A stretch of 64,000 bases of DNA from Gadus chalcogrammus (GCF_026213295.1 NC_079412.1:19968570-20032569), one strand, 5' to 3'. Numbered from the stretch's first letter, positions 20,735 to 31,804 are shown. Notes: generated by a model not told the origin, from the letters alone. Numbers and translations are program-made.

Positions 20735-21643
20735 TAAGTAAAAGAGAACAACAAGGAGAAAGGGACATGACGAATACAACAAACCGACAAGGGAGCAAAG
20801 GAGGTGAACTGGTCATACAGGGGGAGACTGATGAGGGAGTGAGGTGCAGGTGGAGGACTGAAGAGGATGCTCAGGTGAGGGGAAGGAAGTGATTGCAGAT
20901 GGAAGTGGCAGGATCTGTGAGTGTGGGGAAAAGGACCAGGACATGTGGCGAACAGATGGAGAATGGAAACCAAATGACATAAATAACAGAGTCAGACGAT
21001 GAGGAGAAGGTCCTCGAGATGACGGGTGTCTGTGAGCAGAACCAATGGACTTTACAACAGACCTGAGGGCTCTCAGGTCCATGGACCTTATGTCAGTCAA
21101 ACAATGACATTTGTTTATGTCACTCTACAAAAATCGTCTTAATTTTCATGCCTCTCAGGATGTGGTTATTTTGTTCCGTAATTTGTTTCCTCCATTTGAT
21201 AGCCACATGTTGGAGCTGGCTGCAAAGTGTTAAGAAGAAGGCAACACTTAAGGAGATAAAATGAAGACACTTGCTCTAGGACACAATGTAATTTATTGCA
21301 ATAAAGCTGAAATGTGAAAATAAAATTTGTATTAGTCGCTCCAACATTAATTGTGATCAGTTACCTGAATATCAATGATGTGTAACCATGTTTATACACT
21401 AATATCCTCTTAGAAACGAGTTGGAATTGGTTTCTGTTTGAAGAGAACAAACACGGCACCTTAAAATATTTATTTTCGACAGATAAAAAGAATAAGAGGA
21501 TTTCAAATATTGTTTCATATACAATTTTTTAATGATAAGAGTGGGATCAAAATTCAAAAGATGGTACAACATTTTTTTTTCGTGATAGATTTTTACACCA
21601 AACAAGAAACAAATAACTAAACTAATTAAATTAAAAAAATAAT

Positions 21644-22414
21644 CTAGTTTTTATTTACATTTTGTTCACAAAGCCCCAGTGTTATGGTATCACAGCTCTC
21701 ATCTGTCCATTTGAATTGGTTCAGCTCGTAAGCCTTCAATAAGCAGTTACTGTCCCCACCACCTTGAGGTCCCCCTCTGCTCCAGGAGGGGTTATCCAGT
21801 GACAGGACGGTCCCATCAACCCATCTCCACGTCCCTTCACCGGCCGCATCCGTCGCTCCGAACCAGAAGTACGAGTCGTACCTGCTGATGAAGTCCATCT
21901 CCTCTTTACTGTCCACAACCACCAGATCTGCTCTTTGGGAAAAACAGAACTCCCTGCTCTCATTCCAGGATCCCAACACGTTGGAAATCCGGTAACATTT
22001 CAAACCAAACTTATCCCACCCACTTGGACAGCACTGTTGACGGAGCAGTGCGTCTCTCTGTTCTGTTACATTCTTCAGCCTTTGGAGAAGTTGCTCCATG
22101 TCTCTGTCCGTACTCACAGTCTTCTTGTGTTGCACGGCCAACCCAATCAGTCTGGCCAGCATTACCACAGACAACAGGCCCAGAAGCACCACCACTGCCC
22201 AGATCTGACACTTGGTAGCGACCACAGCGTCCGGCCGCTGACTTCTTCCTGTTCCCAGAGACTTGGAGGGCTCCTCTGTCCCCACAGAGTGCTGCTGTTG
22301 ATCTCTGAGGCTCTCAGGACAAACCACGATGTCCACTATCCTCTCCTCTCTCTCTCCTCGTGTGGTCCTTCCCTTGGAAATCATGTTGGGTCTGGTGTAA
22401 ATCACTTCAGCCAT
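21644..22414 (-). CDS. Class B C-type lectin-like receptor, type II membrane protein
   Basis: An intact 256-residue frame in a single exon. Domains: cytoplasmic tail 1-70 (MAEVIYTRPN; VDIVVCPESL), membrane segment about 71-94 with Arg88 (VVMLARLIGL), stalk 95-127 with heptad-like MEQLLQRLKNV and a sequon at Asn115, and CTLD 128-250. CTLD landmarks: CPSGWDKFG, a WIGL-like YFWFGATD, EGTWRWVDGT, GGPQGGG in the EPN position, KWTDESC, and closing GLCEQ. Cysteines 129/140, 157/249 and 224/241 match the usual pairs. Lacking the cytoplasmic YASL but having a membrane arginine, it would need an adaptor for signalling (inference). Unlike other class B genes it keeps Tyr6. An AATAAA lies at the stop codon. 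Confidence 0.88.
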   Translation of the reverse strand: MAEVIYTRPNMISKGRTTRGEREERIVDIVVCPESLRDQQQHSVGTEEPSKSLGTGRSQRPDAVVATKCQIWAVVVLLGLLSVVMLARLIGLAVQHKKTVSTDRDMEQLLQRLKNVTEQRDALLRQQCCPSGWDKFGLKCYRISNVLGSWNESREFCFSQRADLVVVDSKEEMDFISRYDSYFWFGATDAAGEGTWRWVDGTVLSLDNPSWSRGGPQGGGDSNCLLKAYELNQFKWTDESCDTITLGLCEQNVNKN

Positions 22415-22533
22415 ATTCTGGTATAAAGTGTTTTCAGAGAGTATATCTTATCCTCTTACCGCTATGAGTGCTTGGCCCCTCTGTGTGTTTTGTATGACAG
22501 CATGTCAAAGTCTTAAGAGCAACTTTGATGAAA

Positions 22534-22552
22534 CAGGAAGTTTTTGACCACA
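22534..22552. promoter_or_regulatory. Candidate ETS-RUNX composite element upstream of the 22.4-kb CTLR
   Basis: caggaagt followed within a few bases by accaca, about 120-138 bp upstream of the ATG. ETS/PU.1 core GGAA and RUNX core ACCACA side by side are typical of leukocyte genes. Prediction from motif and conservation only. Confidence 0.45.
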
Positions 22553-22684
22553 TGCTACTTTCTACTTCTGCTTATAGAGACACTGTGTGTCAGTAGAACG
22601 TCCGCAGCATGACTTAGGGTAATTTCAGTTATGTTCCGATTATTCTACTTGCTTCAAAGCGATCAAAATGTGCATGAAGACATG

Positions 22685-23100
22685 TTTAAATTAGTGCTGT
22701 CAAGCGATTAAAATATGTAATCGCGATTAATCGCATTAACGCCATAGTTAACTTGCGAATTAATCTCAATTTTTTTCTATTCGAAATATCCCTTGATTTC
22801 GTGCCGCTATCCTTTTAGTGAGATCAGGGATTGTTGAGAAGGACAGTGTTACGTGTGTGGTTGTTTTCCTGTGTCTCCCCTCTCGTTCTCTGTAGGTCTC
22901 ACGCCATTGTATTGGAGTGAACGGAGCTATCTACTTCTTGATCCCTTGAATCGAGGGACGCGTTCACAGCCCACTTAAACACTTAGTTTGCTGTTGTGCC
23001 ATGCTTTGTTATTCTCCCAGTCAGTGCAACAGCAACATGTGTTATGGTAAAACTACAGATTTTTCCACTCTTCGAGAATTAGTCCTGCCGGAGGAATTTA
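22685..23100. other. Interspersed-repeat sequence between CTLR and Gypsy fragment
   Basis: Starts with 'gtgctgtcaagcgattaaaa' and 'aatcgcgattaatcgc', the start of a very common fish repeat. No matching right end or coding frame was found. The remainder up to 23,100 is unclassified. Confidence 0.45.
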
Positions 23101-23167
23101 AGAAATAGTATATCCGAACGAATAGTAACATACCTGAATGAGCAAAAAGTGATGTCACTGTCCCAGG

Positions 23168-24115
23168 CAGCTGTATAAGGGGACGAGTTTGTACTGACCT
23201 CCAACCCCGCTCATGTGTTCTCTACCTCTCCCACCACTCAGTTTCGCAAGTCAGTTTCGCTTCCTTTACTCTCTAGGGAGGAACGGGAGTGTTTTTATTG
23301 TCAGGAACTTGGCCATTTAATTGCTGACTGTCAGCTTCGTATGAGAAATCATCCACAGCCCGTTCAACAACCAAAGGGGGTTGGATTGATTGAGAAAGTA
23401 CAGTTTCTCGCTCTGTGGCAGTTATGCCGAATGTGTGCGTGTCTGACCTTCCTGACCCCAGCTACAAACCATTCATTTTGAGTGGTCTCGTGTCACTGAC
23501 CGGTGATCCAAAGGACCAGCAAAAGGTTCAGATTCTCCGAGACACTGGGGCGGCCCAGTCGTTTATCCTCCCTGATGTAGTGCCATTGTCAGGTGATAAT
23601 TCTGTGGTTCCAGTGTTTTGGTTCAGGGCATAGAGATGGGGTTTGTGCCAGTCCCCTTGCACCTGGTACATTTAAAATCTGATTTGGTCAGTGGAATTTT
23701 CAAAGTCGGGGTACATCATAACCTGCCGGTAAAAGGCGTTCAGATTATCATGGGCAATGATATTGCTGGAGGCAGAGTGCTGCCTATGTTAGAGGTATTG
23801 GACTGTCCCGAAGCTAACGGAAAACCAAACCAGGTTATTCCAGCCGCTCCTCTCTGTCCGATACCCGTGTTAGTCGAGCCTTTTGAGCATGTGTTTGATG
23901 ATTGTGTAGAAACCATTGGGTCTGCCCGGTAAGTCACAAAGCTGGATCTGTTAAAGGGATGTTGGCAAGTCCCACTTACTGCTCGTACTTCGTAGATCTC
24001 TGTATTTGTCACTCCAGACAAGTTTCAGCAGTACTCAGTGATGGCGTTTGGGATGCGGAATGCACTGCCACTTTCCAGCACTTGGTCTACTTTGAATACA
24101 ATGTTGTAGATTAGG
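23168..24115 (+). mobile_element. Ty3/Gypsy LTR-retrotransposon fragment (gag knuckle, protease, RT start)
   Basis: Encodes a CCHC zinc knuckle (CFYCQELGHLIADC, about 23,287-23,330), then an aspartic protease region with RDTGAAQSFIL at about 23,536, a spacer ending near 23,800, and the beginning of the reverse transcriptase (a KLDLLKGCWQVP-like block near 23,940). Frameshifts and stops separate these pieces, and the polymerase body, RNase H, integrase and LTRs are missing. It is an inert fragment, in the + direction, opposite to the receptor genes. Confidence 0.85.
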
Positions 24116-24174
24116 TACGAGGTATATGTACAAAATAGGCATAGAAATATATTTTATAAATCCTTTTATTAAAT

Positions 24175-24336
24175 TAATTTCACAAAGCACGCTTATATAT
24201 GGCCAACATTTGTCATCTGTCCATCAAGTCCATACATATTGGATCTCCCCCCCTCTCTAATCGGAGGCAGTTATCGTATTTGCCACCGTTTGGTTCCCCT
24301 CCGCTCCAGGAGGGGTTATCCAGTGACAGGACGTTG
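24175..24336 (-). pseudogene. CTLR fragment: last third of the CTLD
   Basis: Encodes LSLDNPSWSGGEPNGG, then NCLRLERG and DGQMTNVG. It has a genuine EPN in the sugar-binding position, which none of the intact receptors here have. It is cut on its 5' side (24,337) by a foldback element. A related tail fragment lies at 35.8-35.9 kb. Confidence 0.75.
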
Positions 24337-25370
24337 GGTTGATGGGAAAAATTTCCTCGCACATAAAATGATATAGAACGCTATGTTGATTCAGCATTTT
24401 AATGAGCGGGCACAAGTCAATGTTACAACTGCTCGAATCTGCTCCTGCAAGTCTCAGCTGGTTTTTTTTTGCAGGTAGTTTTGCAACACGTCTAGGTGGT
24501 ACATGTGTAGCAAAAGTGATTTGTATCCATATGAGGCAGAGCATCCGTGAGCGGAACAAAATTAAAGCAGTAACCACTGAAAGTCGCCGGCAGGGGGTGC
24601 ATTTTTCAAACTACACTGGGACCAAGCAGACCATTAAAATGCATTGAAGGACACTTGCGGCATGTTTATGCAATATTTTTGGGGGAATTCAGTTAAGCTA
24701 AGTAATTTAATTTAACATAATGTAAGATACCCAACTCCGTCGTGTAAGATGCCTTCTTGTCTACTTTCAATACTCCAGAAAGTAAGAGTTTGCTTGGAAA
24801 AATGCACCCCTTGCCGGCGACTTTCATTGGTTAATGCTACAATTTTGTCCCGCCCACGGACACACTGCTTCATACGGATACGAATCACTTTTGCTACACT
24901 TGTACCACATAGACGTGTTGCAAAAGTATCCGCAAGAAAAATAACAGCTGAGATTCGTAGCAGCAGATTCGAGCAGTTGTATCGATGGACTTCTGCTGGC
25001 TCATTAAAATGCTCATTGGAAATATTTCACAGATGTGCAACTTCTGGTGCATTAGTTCAAATTTGGGTTTACAAAGGCACAACTTTTGTGCATGTTCTCA
25101 GATTATGAAACGGGTGTGTGAATGTGTTTTGCACCAACTGCGCTGCAATGATTGTAGCAAAAGTGTCAAGTGCATGACTCTTTGAAGTTGTGATGAACAG
25201 GATAGGATTTGTGCACCTGTAACACAGACTTGTGAACTCGTAGACCCTATTTAGTGTTTGCAAAAAATATTTACGACTTTAACACATTTGTGACTTTAGA
25301 GTACACATGAAAAATAAAAAACAAAATCTGCAGTTACGGGTGCTAAAGACTTTTGCTACAATAATACCTT
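24337..25370. mobile_element. Foldback-type element with ~220-bp inverted arms
   Basis: The left arm, about 24,392-24,608, and right arm, about 24,796-25,013, are imperfect reverse complements. Shared pieces include 'cgagcagttgta', 'gcagattcgagcag', 'acgtgttgcaaaa', 'atcacttttgctacac' and 'tgccggcgactttca'. The about 190-bp loop is AT-rich. It interrupts a CTLR fragment. No transposase frame inside. Confidence 0.75.
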
Positions 25371-25570
25371 CATACTTTACCTCCTAACCTTAGCCTCTTG
25401 CACCTAGAAGAGCATCTATGTGTACAGCTTCTGCAGTGACCAGTGAAGTTTTCATGTCATCTCCTTTTAAGGAACACCTTGCAGCAAATCACAGCTCTCA
25501 TTCAATAGAGAACCCAAATAGTATGAAACAAGACAGCCGATGTATATTGGCATTAAAAATGTTTCATCAA
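25371..25570. repeat. CTLR 3' spacer unit (partial)
   Basis: The right half of the unit described at 3,596-3,930: 'tttacctcctaacctt', 'gtacagcttctgcagtgacc', 'tctccttttaaggaacacc'. Confidence 0.75.
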
Positions 25571-26356
25571 TCATTGCGTTAACTTTTGTTCACAAAGCCC
25601 AGACTTTAGGGCTTCACAGCTCTTATCCGTCCATTTATATTGGGAATTCTCCCAGATGTCAGCTATTTCGAGGCATTTCTGGTCCTCACCACCATGAGGT
25701 CCCCCACTGCTCCAGGAGGGGTTATCCAGTGACAGGACGGTCCCATCAACCCATCTCCACATCCCTTCACCGGCCTCTTCTGTTGCTCCTAGCCAGATGT
25801 CCGCACCGTAGCTGGTAATGTAGTCCAATTCCTCTTTACTGTCCACAACCAACAGATCTGCCCCATGGGAAACACAGAACTCCCTGCTCTTATTCCAGGA
25901 TGCCTTCTCACTGGATATCCGGTAACATTTACAACCAAACCTTTCCCAAAACTGTAGACAGTCCTGTTGACAAAGCAGTGCGTCTCTCTGTTCTGTTAAA
26001 TTCTTCAGCCTTTGGAGAAGTTGCTCCATGTCTCTGTCCATGCTTACAGTGTTCTTCATGTCAGTCTTGCATTTAACGGCCAACCCCAGCAGTCCAGCCA
26101 GCAGGACCACAGACAGCAGGCCCAGAAGCACCACCACAGCCCTGATAGGACACCAAGGAGGTCTCACAGCGTCCGGCCGCTGACTTCTTCCTGTTCCCAG
26201 AGACTTGGAGGACTCCCCTGTCCCCACAGAGTCCTGGTGTGGATCTCTGAGGCTCTCCAGGCTAGCGTAGATGTCCACTATCCTCTCCTCTCTCTCTCCT
26301 TGTGTATACCTGACCTTGGTCATCATGTTGGGTCTGGCGTAAATTGCCTCAGCCAT
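25571..26356 (-). CDS. Class A C-type lectin-like receptor with YASL tail
   Basis: An intact 261-residue single-exon frame. Cytoplasmic tail 1-72 contains Tyr6 (EAIYARP) and Tyr30 in VDIYASLESL; Asp at -2 and Leu at +3 fit a hemITAM-like D-x-Y-x-x-L, as in CLEC-2/Dectin-1 type receptors. Membrane segment about 73-94 (VVVLLGLLSVVLLAGLLGL) has no charge. The stalk carries a short helix and an NLT sequon. CTLD from about 133: CLQFWERFGCKCY, DIWLGATEEAGEGMWRW, GGPHGGED (no EPN), KWTDKSCE, GLCEQ. Presumably a self-signalling surface receptor of leukocytes (inference). Neighbour 28,098 is a class B gene in the same direction, forming a possible A/B pair. Confidence 0.88.
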   Translation of the reverse strand: MAEAIYARPNMMTKVRYTQGEREERIVDIYASLESLRDPHQDSVGTGESSKSLGTGRSQRPDAVRPPWCPIRAVVVLLGLLSVVLLAGLLGLAVKCKTDMKNTVSMDRDMEQLLQRLKNLTEQRDALLCQQDCLQFWERFGCKCYRISSEKASWNKSREFCVSHGADLLVVDSKEELDYITSYGADIWLGATEEAGEGMWRWVDGTVLSLDNPSWSSGGPHGGEDQKCLEIADIWENSQYKWTDKSCEALKSGLCEQKLTQ

Positions 26357-26467
26357 GTTCTGGTCCTGAGTGTTTTCAGAGAGTTAATCTTATCGTCCTA
26401 CCTCTGTGAGTTGTTGGTCTCTCTGTGTGTTTTGTATGACAGCATGTCAAAGTGGGACAACTTCAAA

Positions 26468-26486
26468 CAGGAAGTCTATAACCACA
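26468..26486. promoter_or_regulatory. Candidate ETS-RUNX composite element upstream of the 26.4-kb CTLR
   Basis: caggaagt then accaca, about 112-130 bp upstream of the ATG, in the same arrangement as the other intact genes. Confidence 0.45.
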
Positions 26487-26559
26487 TGTTACTTTCGACT
26501 GGGTGCAGTGGTACGTCTGCAGCATCACTTAGGGTCATTTCACTAATGTTCTGATTATT

Positions 26560-27351
26560 TTACCTGCTTCAAAGCGATCAAAATGTACATGAAGACATGT
26601 TTGAAGTACATATCTTTGTCACAGGCCAATGATAAAATACAATTTTAAATTTAATATAAAAGGTTAAAATTTGGGTTTAATATACAATTTATTTCGAGTT
26701 AGATATTTTTAATCTTTGGTCCCATTGATTTATATATATATAAAAGGAAACGTTCAGGGCAAAACTGCAATTAAAAGAATGGAAGCTGAAAAAAATGTGG
26801 ATTGGCCACAGAAAGCTTCAACACAAAAGCAGATCAGAGATCAGTTCAATGTGGAGCCGCTAAAACCGTTCAAGTGCAAATGATTAATATACAAGTTTTT
26901 ACATGGTAACATGGTATCAAAGTCAAGATACTTTTTTATTAAACATAAAAAATAAAATGATTAGTTTACATCTACAACACATCCGTTATAAAAATCCATT
27001 TCTTTTTTTGAATGGTGATCTTCACACTGTCGAGGGGACAAAGGCAGCCCTAGAGGGAACTAGTGTGGTTTACGGCAACTGCAAACCAGCCAATGGCTGT
27101 CTGACTCTTTGCCTCCTAACCTCAGCCTCAAGCACCAAGAGCAACTGTGGAAACATTGAAAAAAATAAATTCACAAGAGAAGCATCTATGTACAGCTCCT
27201 GCAGTGACCATTGCATCTCATCTCCTTTTAACAACTTGCAGCCAATCACAGCCCTTATCGAATGAAGGCACCCAACATGTATGAAAAGAAACAGCCGATA
27301 TATGTCGGCATTAACATGTCAAAAATATTCATAAAGAAATGTTTTAATCAA
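26560..27351. repeat. Array spacer between CTLR genes
   Basis: AT-rich spacer shared with 28,300-29,118, 36,020-36,767, 37,760-38,625 and 54,480-55,320: 'catgaagacatgtttga', 'gggtttaatatacaattt', 'cttcaacacaaaagc', then the 3' spacer unit ('gaggggacaaaggcag'). No gene. Confidence 0.8.
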
Positions 27352-28098
27352 TCATTTTAGTACATTTTGTTCACAAACCCCCCGGCTCTGTTCTTCACAG
27401 CTCTCATCTGCCCATTTAAATTGGTTAGGATCCGATACCCTCACTAAGCAGTTCTGGTCCTCACCACCAACAGGTCCCCCTCTGCTCCAGGAGGGGTTAT
27501 CCAGTGACAGGACGGTCCCATCAACCCATCTCCACATCCCTTCTCCGGCCTCATCTGTCGCTCCGAGCCAGAAGTCGTGGTATGAGGTGGCCTTGCTAAT
27601 GAAGTCCATCTCCTCTTTATTGTCCACCACCAGCAGATCTGCTCCTTGGGAAACACAGAACTCCCTGCTCTCATTCCAGGATAGCCACTCAGTGGAAATC
27701 CTGTAGCATTTACAACGAAACTTATCCCAAGCATTTGGGCAGTCCTCTTGACAAAGAAGTGCGTCTCTCTGTTCTGTTAAGTTCTTCAGCGTAAGGAGAA
27801 CCTGGTCCATGTCGTTCTTGTGTTGCAATGCCAGCCCAAGCAGTCTAGCCAGCAGGATAACCGACAGCAGGCCCAGAAGCACCACCACAGCCCTGGTCGG
27901 ACACCAAGGAGGACTCACAGCGTGACTTCTTCCTTTTCCCAGAGACTTTGAGGACTCCTCTGTCCCCACATAGTCCTGCTGTTGATCTCCGAGGCTCTCA
28001 GGACAAACCAAGATGTCCACTATCCTCTCCTCTCCCTCTCCTTGTGTGGTTCTGACCTCCGTCATCATGTTGGGTCGGGGGTGAATCGCCTCAGCCAT
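27352..28098 (-). CDS. Class B C-type lectin-like receptor
   Basis: An intact 248-residue frame in a single exon. Tail: MAEAIHPRPN (His in place of Tyr6) and VDILVCPESL (no YASL); a different tyrosine appears at QQDYVGTE. The linker is shorter than in relatives (RSHAVSPP, lacking QRPDA). Membrane segment has Arg85 (SVILLARLLGL). The stalk is shortened, losing the MDRDMEQ segment, with sequon NLT. CTLD: CPNAWDKFRCKCY, DFWLGATDEAGEGMWRW, RGGPVGGED in the EPN site, KWADESCEE, GVCEQ. Expected to rely on an adaptor through the membrane arginine (inference). Its upstream element reads ACCACG where other intact genes have ACCACA. Confidence 0.88.
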   Translation of the reverse strand: MAEAIHPRPNMMTEVRTTQGEGEERIVDILVCPESLGDQQQDYVGTEESSKSLGKGRSHAVSPPWCPTRAVVVLLGLLSVILLARLLGLALQHKNDMDQVLLTLKNLTEQRDALLCQEDCPNAWDKFRCKCYRISTEWLSWNESREFCVSQGADLLVVDNKEEMDFISKATSYHDFWLGATDEAGEGMWRWVDGTVLSLDNPSWSRGGPVGGEDQNCLVRVSDPNQFKWADESCEEQSRGVCEQNVLK

Positions 28099-28209
28099 GT
28101 TGTGGTCTAAAGGGTTTTCAGAGAGTTTATCGTTTCCTCTTACCCCTTTGAGTGCTTGGCCCTTCTGTGTGTTTTGTAAGACAGCATTTCAAAGTGGGGT
28201 AACTTCAAA

Positions 28210-28228
28210 CAGGAAGTCTATAACCACG
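28210..28228. promoter_or_regulatory. Candidate ETS-RUNX composite element (variant) upstream of the 28.1-kb CTLR
   Basis: caggaagt then accacg, about 112-130 bp upstream of ATG. The last base of the RUNX-like core differs from the other intact genes. Confidence 0.35.
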
Positions 28229-28299
28229 TGTTTCTTTCGACTGGGTGTCAGTGGTACGTCTGTAGCATCACTTAGGGTAATTTCACTAATGTTCAGATT

Positions 28300-29118
28300 A
28301 TTCAACCTTCTTCAAAGCGATCAAAATGTACATGAAGACATGTTTGAAGCACATATCTTTGTCACAGGCAAATGCTAAAATACAATTTTAAATTTAATAT
28401 GACAGATTCCATGATTTAAAATTTGGGTTTAATATACAATTTATTTCGAGTTAGATATTATTTAATGTTTGGTCCCATTGATTTATATATATATAAAAGG
28501 AAAAGTTCTGGGCAAAACTGCAATTAAAAGAATTGAGGCTGAAAGAATAGTGGATTGGCCACAGAAAGCTTCAACACAAAAGCAAATCAAAGATCAGTTC
28601 AATGTGGAGCTGCTAAAACCGTTCAAGTGCAAATGATTAATATACAAGTGTTTTTGATTGATCACACTACATGGTATCAAAGTCAAGATACAATTAAACA
28701 TGAAAAATAAAATGATTAGTTTACATCTACAACACATCCGTTATCAAGATCCATTTTTCTTTTTTGAAGGGTGATCTTCACACTGTTGAGGGAACAAATG
28801 CAGCCCTAGATAGAGAACTAGTGTGGCTTGCGGCAACTGAAAACCAGTCAATGGCTGTCTGACTCGTTACCTCCTAACCTCAACCTCTACCATCAAGAGC
28901 AACTGTGGAAACATTGAACAAAAATAAAGTAACATGAGCAGCACCTATGTACAGCTCCTGCAGTGACCAGTGAAGTATTCATGTAATCTCCTTCTAAGGA
29001 CCACCTTGCAGCCAATCACAGCTCTTATCCAATGAAGGAACCCCAAAAGTATGAAACAAAATTGCAGAGTAATGAGTTACATGTACAAAATAGGCACAGA
29101 GAAATGTTTTCAACAAAC
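28300..29118. repeat. Array spacer between CTLR genes
   Basis: Second copy of the spacer described at 26,560-27,351, with matching order and over long stretches near-identical sequence. No gene. Confidence 0.8.
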
Positions 29119-29440
29119 ATTTTATTATTTTCTTTTCACAAAGACCCCTGTTCTGTTCTTCACAGCTCTCAGATGGCCGTTTGTCTTGATTCTTCCCCAA
29201 GACCCTCGCTACCTTGAGGCAGTTATTGTCCCCACCACCTTCAGGTTCCCCTCCGCTCCAGGAGGGCTTATCCAGTGACAGGACGGTCCCATCAACCCAT
29301 CTCCACATCCCTTCAGCACGTGGCCTCATCCGTCGCTCCGAGACAGAAGTATGAGTTGTACCTTCTAGTCAATCTCCTCTTTACTGTCCACAACCACCAG
29401 ATCTGCTCATGCTGGGTCTGGCGTGAATCACCTCAGCCAT
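29119..29440 (-). pseudogene. CTLR pseudogene with large internal deletion
   Basis: ATG at 29,440 gives MAEVIHARPSM, then the sequence jumps into the middle of the CTLD: the whole tail, membrane segment, stalk and the first third of the CTLD are missing, and stops follow. The remaining CTLD end is readable: AEGMWRWVDGTVLSLDKPSW, GGEPEGGGDNNC, KNQDKRPSESCEEQ, GLCEK. The upstream composite element is degraded (aactagatg). Confidence 0.8.
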
Positions 29441-30700
29441 GTTCTGGTCTTAATTATTTTCAGAGAGTTTATCTTATCCTCTTACCCCTATGAGTGCTTG
29501 GCCCTTCTGTGTGTTTTGTATGACAGCCTGTCAAAGTCTTAAGGGAAACTTTGATCCAACAGGAAGTCTTTAACTAGATGTTACTTTCTACTTGTGCTTA
29601 TAGAGACACTATGTCAGTGGTACGTGTTCAGCATCACTCAGGGTCATTTCGGCAATCTTCAGATTCTTCTTCTTACTTTAAAGCGATCCAAAAGTACATG
29701 AAGACATGGTTGAAATTCATGTCTTTGCCGAAGGCCGATGCCAAAATAAATGTTTAAAGTTAATATAAAAGGTCAGATCATTTCAAATTAGGGTTCAATA
29801 TGCAATTTGTTTTGAGAAAGATATTAGTTAATGTTCGGTAATTATTTAAACATACGGTATATGTATGATTGAACATTGAACATCCTGTTGAACGTTGCCG
29901 CTACGTTGTTCCATTGTTGTGACTATTGTGAATAGTGTTTGAGACGAGTTGCTCACCTTTGTTTTCTCACATAAAGTCTGTGGTTTTTTTTCACTCACTT
30001 TAAACACATCCGTTATAAATGTCCATTTCCTTTTCTGAAGGGTGATCTTCGAACCATTGTGGGGACAAACAAAAAGTGAAGCATTCATGTCATCTCCTTT
30101 TAAGGAACACCTTGCAGCCAATCACAGCTCGTATCCAATGAAGGAACACGAAAAGTATGAAACAAAATAGCAGAGTGAAGAGGTACATGTACAACATAGG
30201 CACAAAGAAATGTTTTCAACTATCATTTTATTATTTTCTTGTCACAAATCCCCCTGTTCTTTTCTTCTTTACTTCTTTAGCTATATGGATTTCCGAAAAC
30301 ATAGTTTCAACCTCACTTTGCACCACAGCACTGACCACGTTTTAGGCAGGAAATGCATTTTCTAGTCCTTAAAAGGAGCAGTAGGCTAGATTTAGAGGAA
30401 ACCTGCAAACCTGCAAAATAATAAACTTAAAAGATTTAATGGTTGTTTTTTGTCCAGCAACGGTCTGCTTCAGTCATAAAGCAGTCCTGGAGGTTTTGTA
30501 GAACTATTTACTTTACAGATAGCTGCCTGAATGTCAAGGCTCATTTTATATTTTTTACTTAATCATTTTGCAGCAATATTGCATTAACAAAAACAATGCA
30601 ACACTCCACCAATCTACAGATTATAACAGCCATCAACTATGACAATCATGAGGACTGGAGCAAGGACGATGTTACCCACCATCTAGGAGGCATGACCTGG
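29441..30700. other. Array spacer with a further CTLR 3'-end relic
   Basis: Contains the CTLR upstream block (29,441-29,700), AT-rich spacer, then 'atagtgtttgagacgagtt' and 'catctccttttaaggaac' as in other units, and at about 30,225-30,275 a trace of a CTLR 3' end ('ttttcttgtcacaaatcccc'). No frame is preserved. 30,290-30,700 is unclassified. Confidence 0.6.
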
Positions 30701-31804
30701 GCCCTGTACCACGAAGCTCGCTTAGAGGGTTAGCGAGGTATGTTGAGCTCCAAGCCTGGGTTAGTTGTACCACGAAAGTCGATCTCTTTTAGCGTCGCTG
30801 TATCACCATGGTGACTTATGCTCGCAACCAAACCTGGTCGGGAGCAGTTTTTCGGCTTACTCTAGCCGGAGATCGGCTACTTAAATCGGCGTGCGCAGCT
30901 TCTAGACCCTCCTCTGACAATGGCGTCACCATTTCTGGGTGTTCCCGTGGACCTCTGCGCACTTCTCGTACAGGCGTCTCTCCGGAGACAGAGGGTTTTA
31001 CGGGACAGAACCGATCCCCTGGCATTGTCTGACGATATTCAGATTTCAGACTTTATTGTCATTGTGCAAACAACGAAATTGGGGTTCTTCATGAGAGATA
31101 CAGATTCTCATAAGAGGGTGTTCGTTATTTGATCGTCCTTTTGGACCTTATGTAGACAATGCTTACTGTTACGCAATGTGTCTCCGTGACAGAGTGCTAG
31201 AGTGGAGGTAGCGCGTCAGTCTTGAATATCTGCGCGGGGGGTTCGACTCCCAAGTGACGCGAATTTATGTGAAGCTTAAAAAGTCCCAATTATCATGCAT
31301 ATGGAATGCTTATTCACTAAAGCTTATGGAATTATATTTTTGTGCTTATTTCGAACTTGAACCCATATTTTAAAGGCCGTGCTGGCACCACATCTATGGG
31401 GGTAAAAACATTTCTTACATAGGGTGTATTTAAAGTGAATTCCCTAAATGATAGAATAAGGCAGGATGGACGTTGCTTATGCATTTTTAAATCATCATCA
31501 TTCTATTTGGATTAATGGCGAACAATTCTGCATTTGGCATAGTTATTTACAGACAATATGCAGAATATTTTCACTTATACGCATATAGACTGCTTGATCT
31601 ATCGTAAAGGTGAGAAAAATGACGCAAAAGACGCCCCTTTCACGTGAACGCGCACTGAACCTAAAGCGGAAAACCTGGTTCAACTAATTGAATCTAAAGT
31701 GAGCTTCGTGGTACCATTTAACTCTGATTGCGAGTTGCGGCTCTGTCGAGCCAGGTTTTCCCAAGAAAGCCTGGGTATGTTCAGCGAGCTTCGTGGTATA
31801 GGGC
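30701..31804 (+). mobile_element. Harbinger-like element with HARBI1 N-terminal remnant
   Basis: Terminal inverted repeats 'gccctgtaccacgaagctcg' and '...cgagcttcgtggtatagggc' (22 bp, one mismatch). Inside, ATG 30,920 encodes MASPFLGVPVDLCALLVQA, then SLRRQRVLRDRTDPLALSDD, like the start of some HARBI1-type transposases, and then breaks off. The remainder is non-coding. A tRNA-like stretch lies at 31,190-31,262. Confidence 0.75.
31190..31262 (+). other. tRNA-like sequence (decayed, tRNA-Met-like)
   Basis: 'ggtagcgcgtcagtcttgaa' followed by 'gggttcgactccc' resembles A and B boxes of elongator tRNA-Met, but the anticodon loop is altered (ttgaa) and the acceptor stem does not pair well. Probably a SINE head or tRNA relic inside the Harbinger-like element. 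Confidence 0.4.

Noticed and set aside
26250..26280. Classical ITIM in the class A tail
   Set aside because: The residue two before Tyr is Asp, not Ile/Val/Leu/Ser, so VDIYASL fits a hemITAM-like pattern better than an ITIM; the Tyr6 site has Pro at +3 and fits neither.
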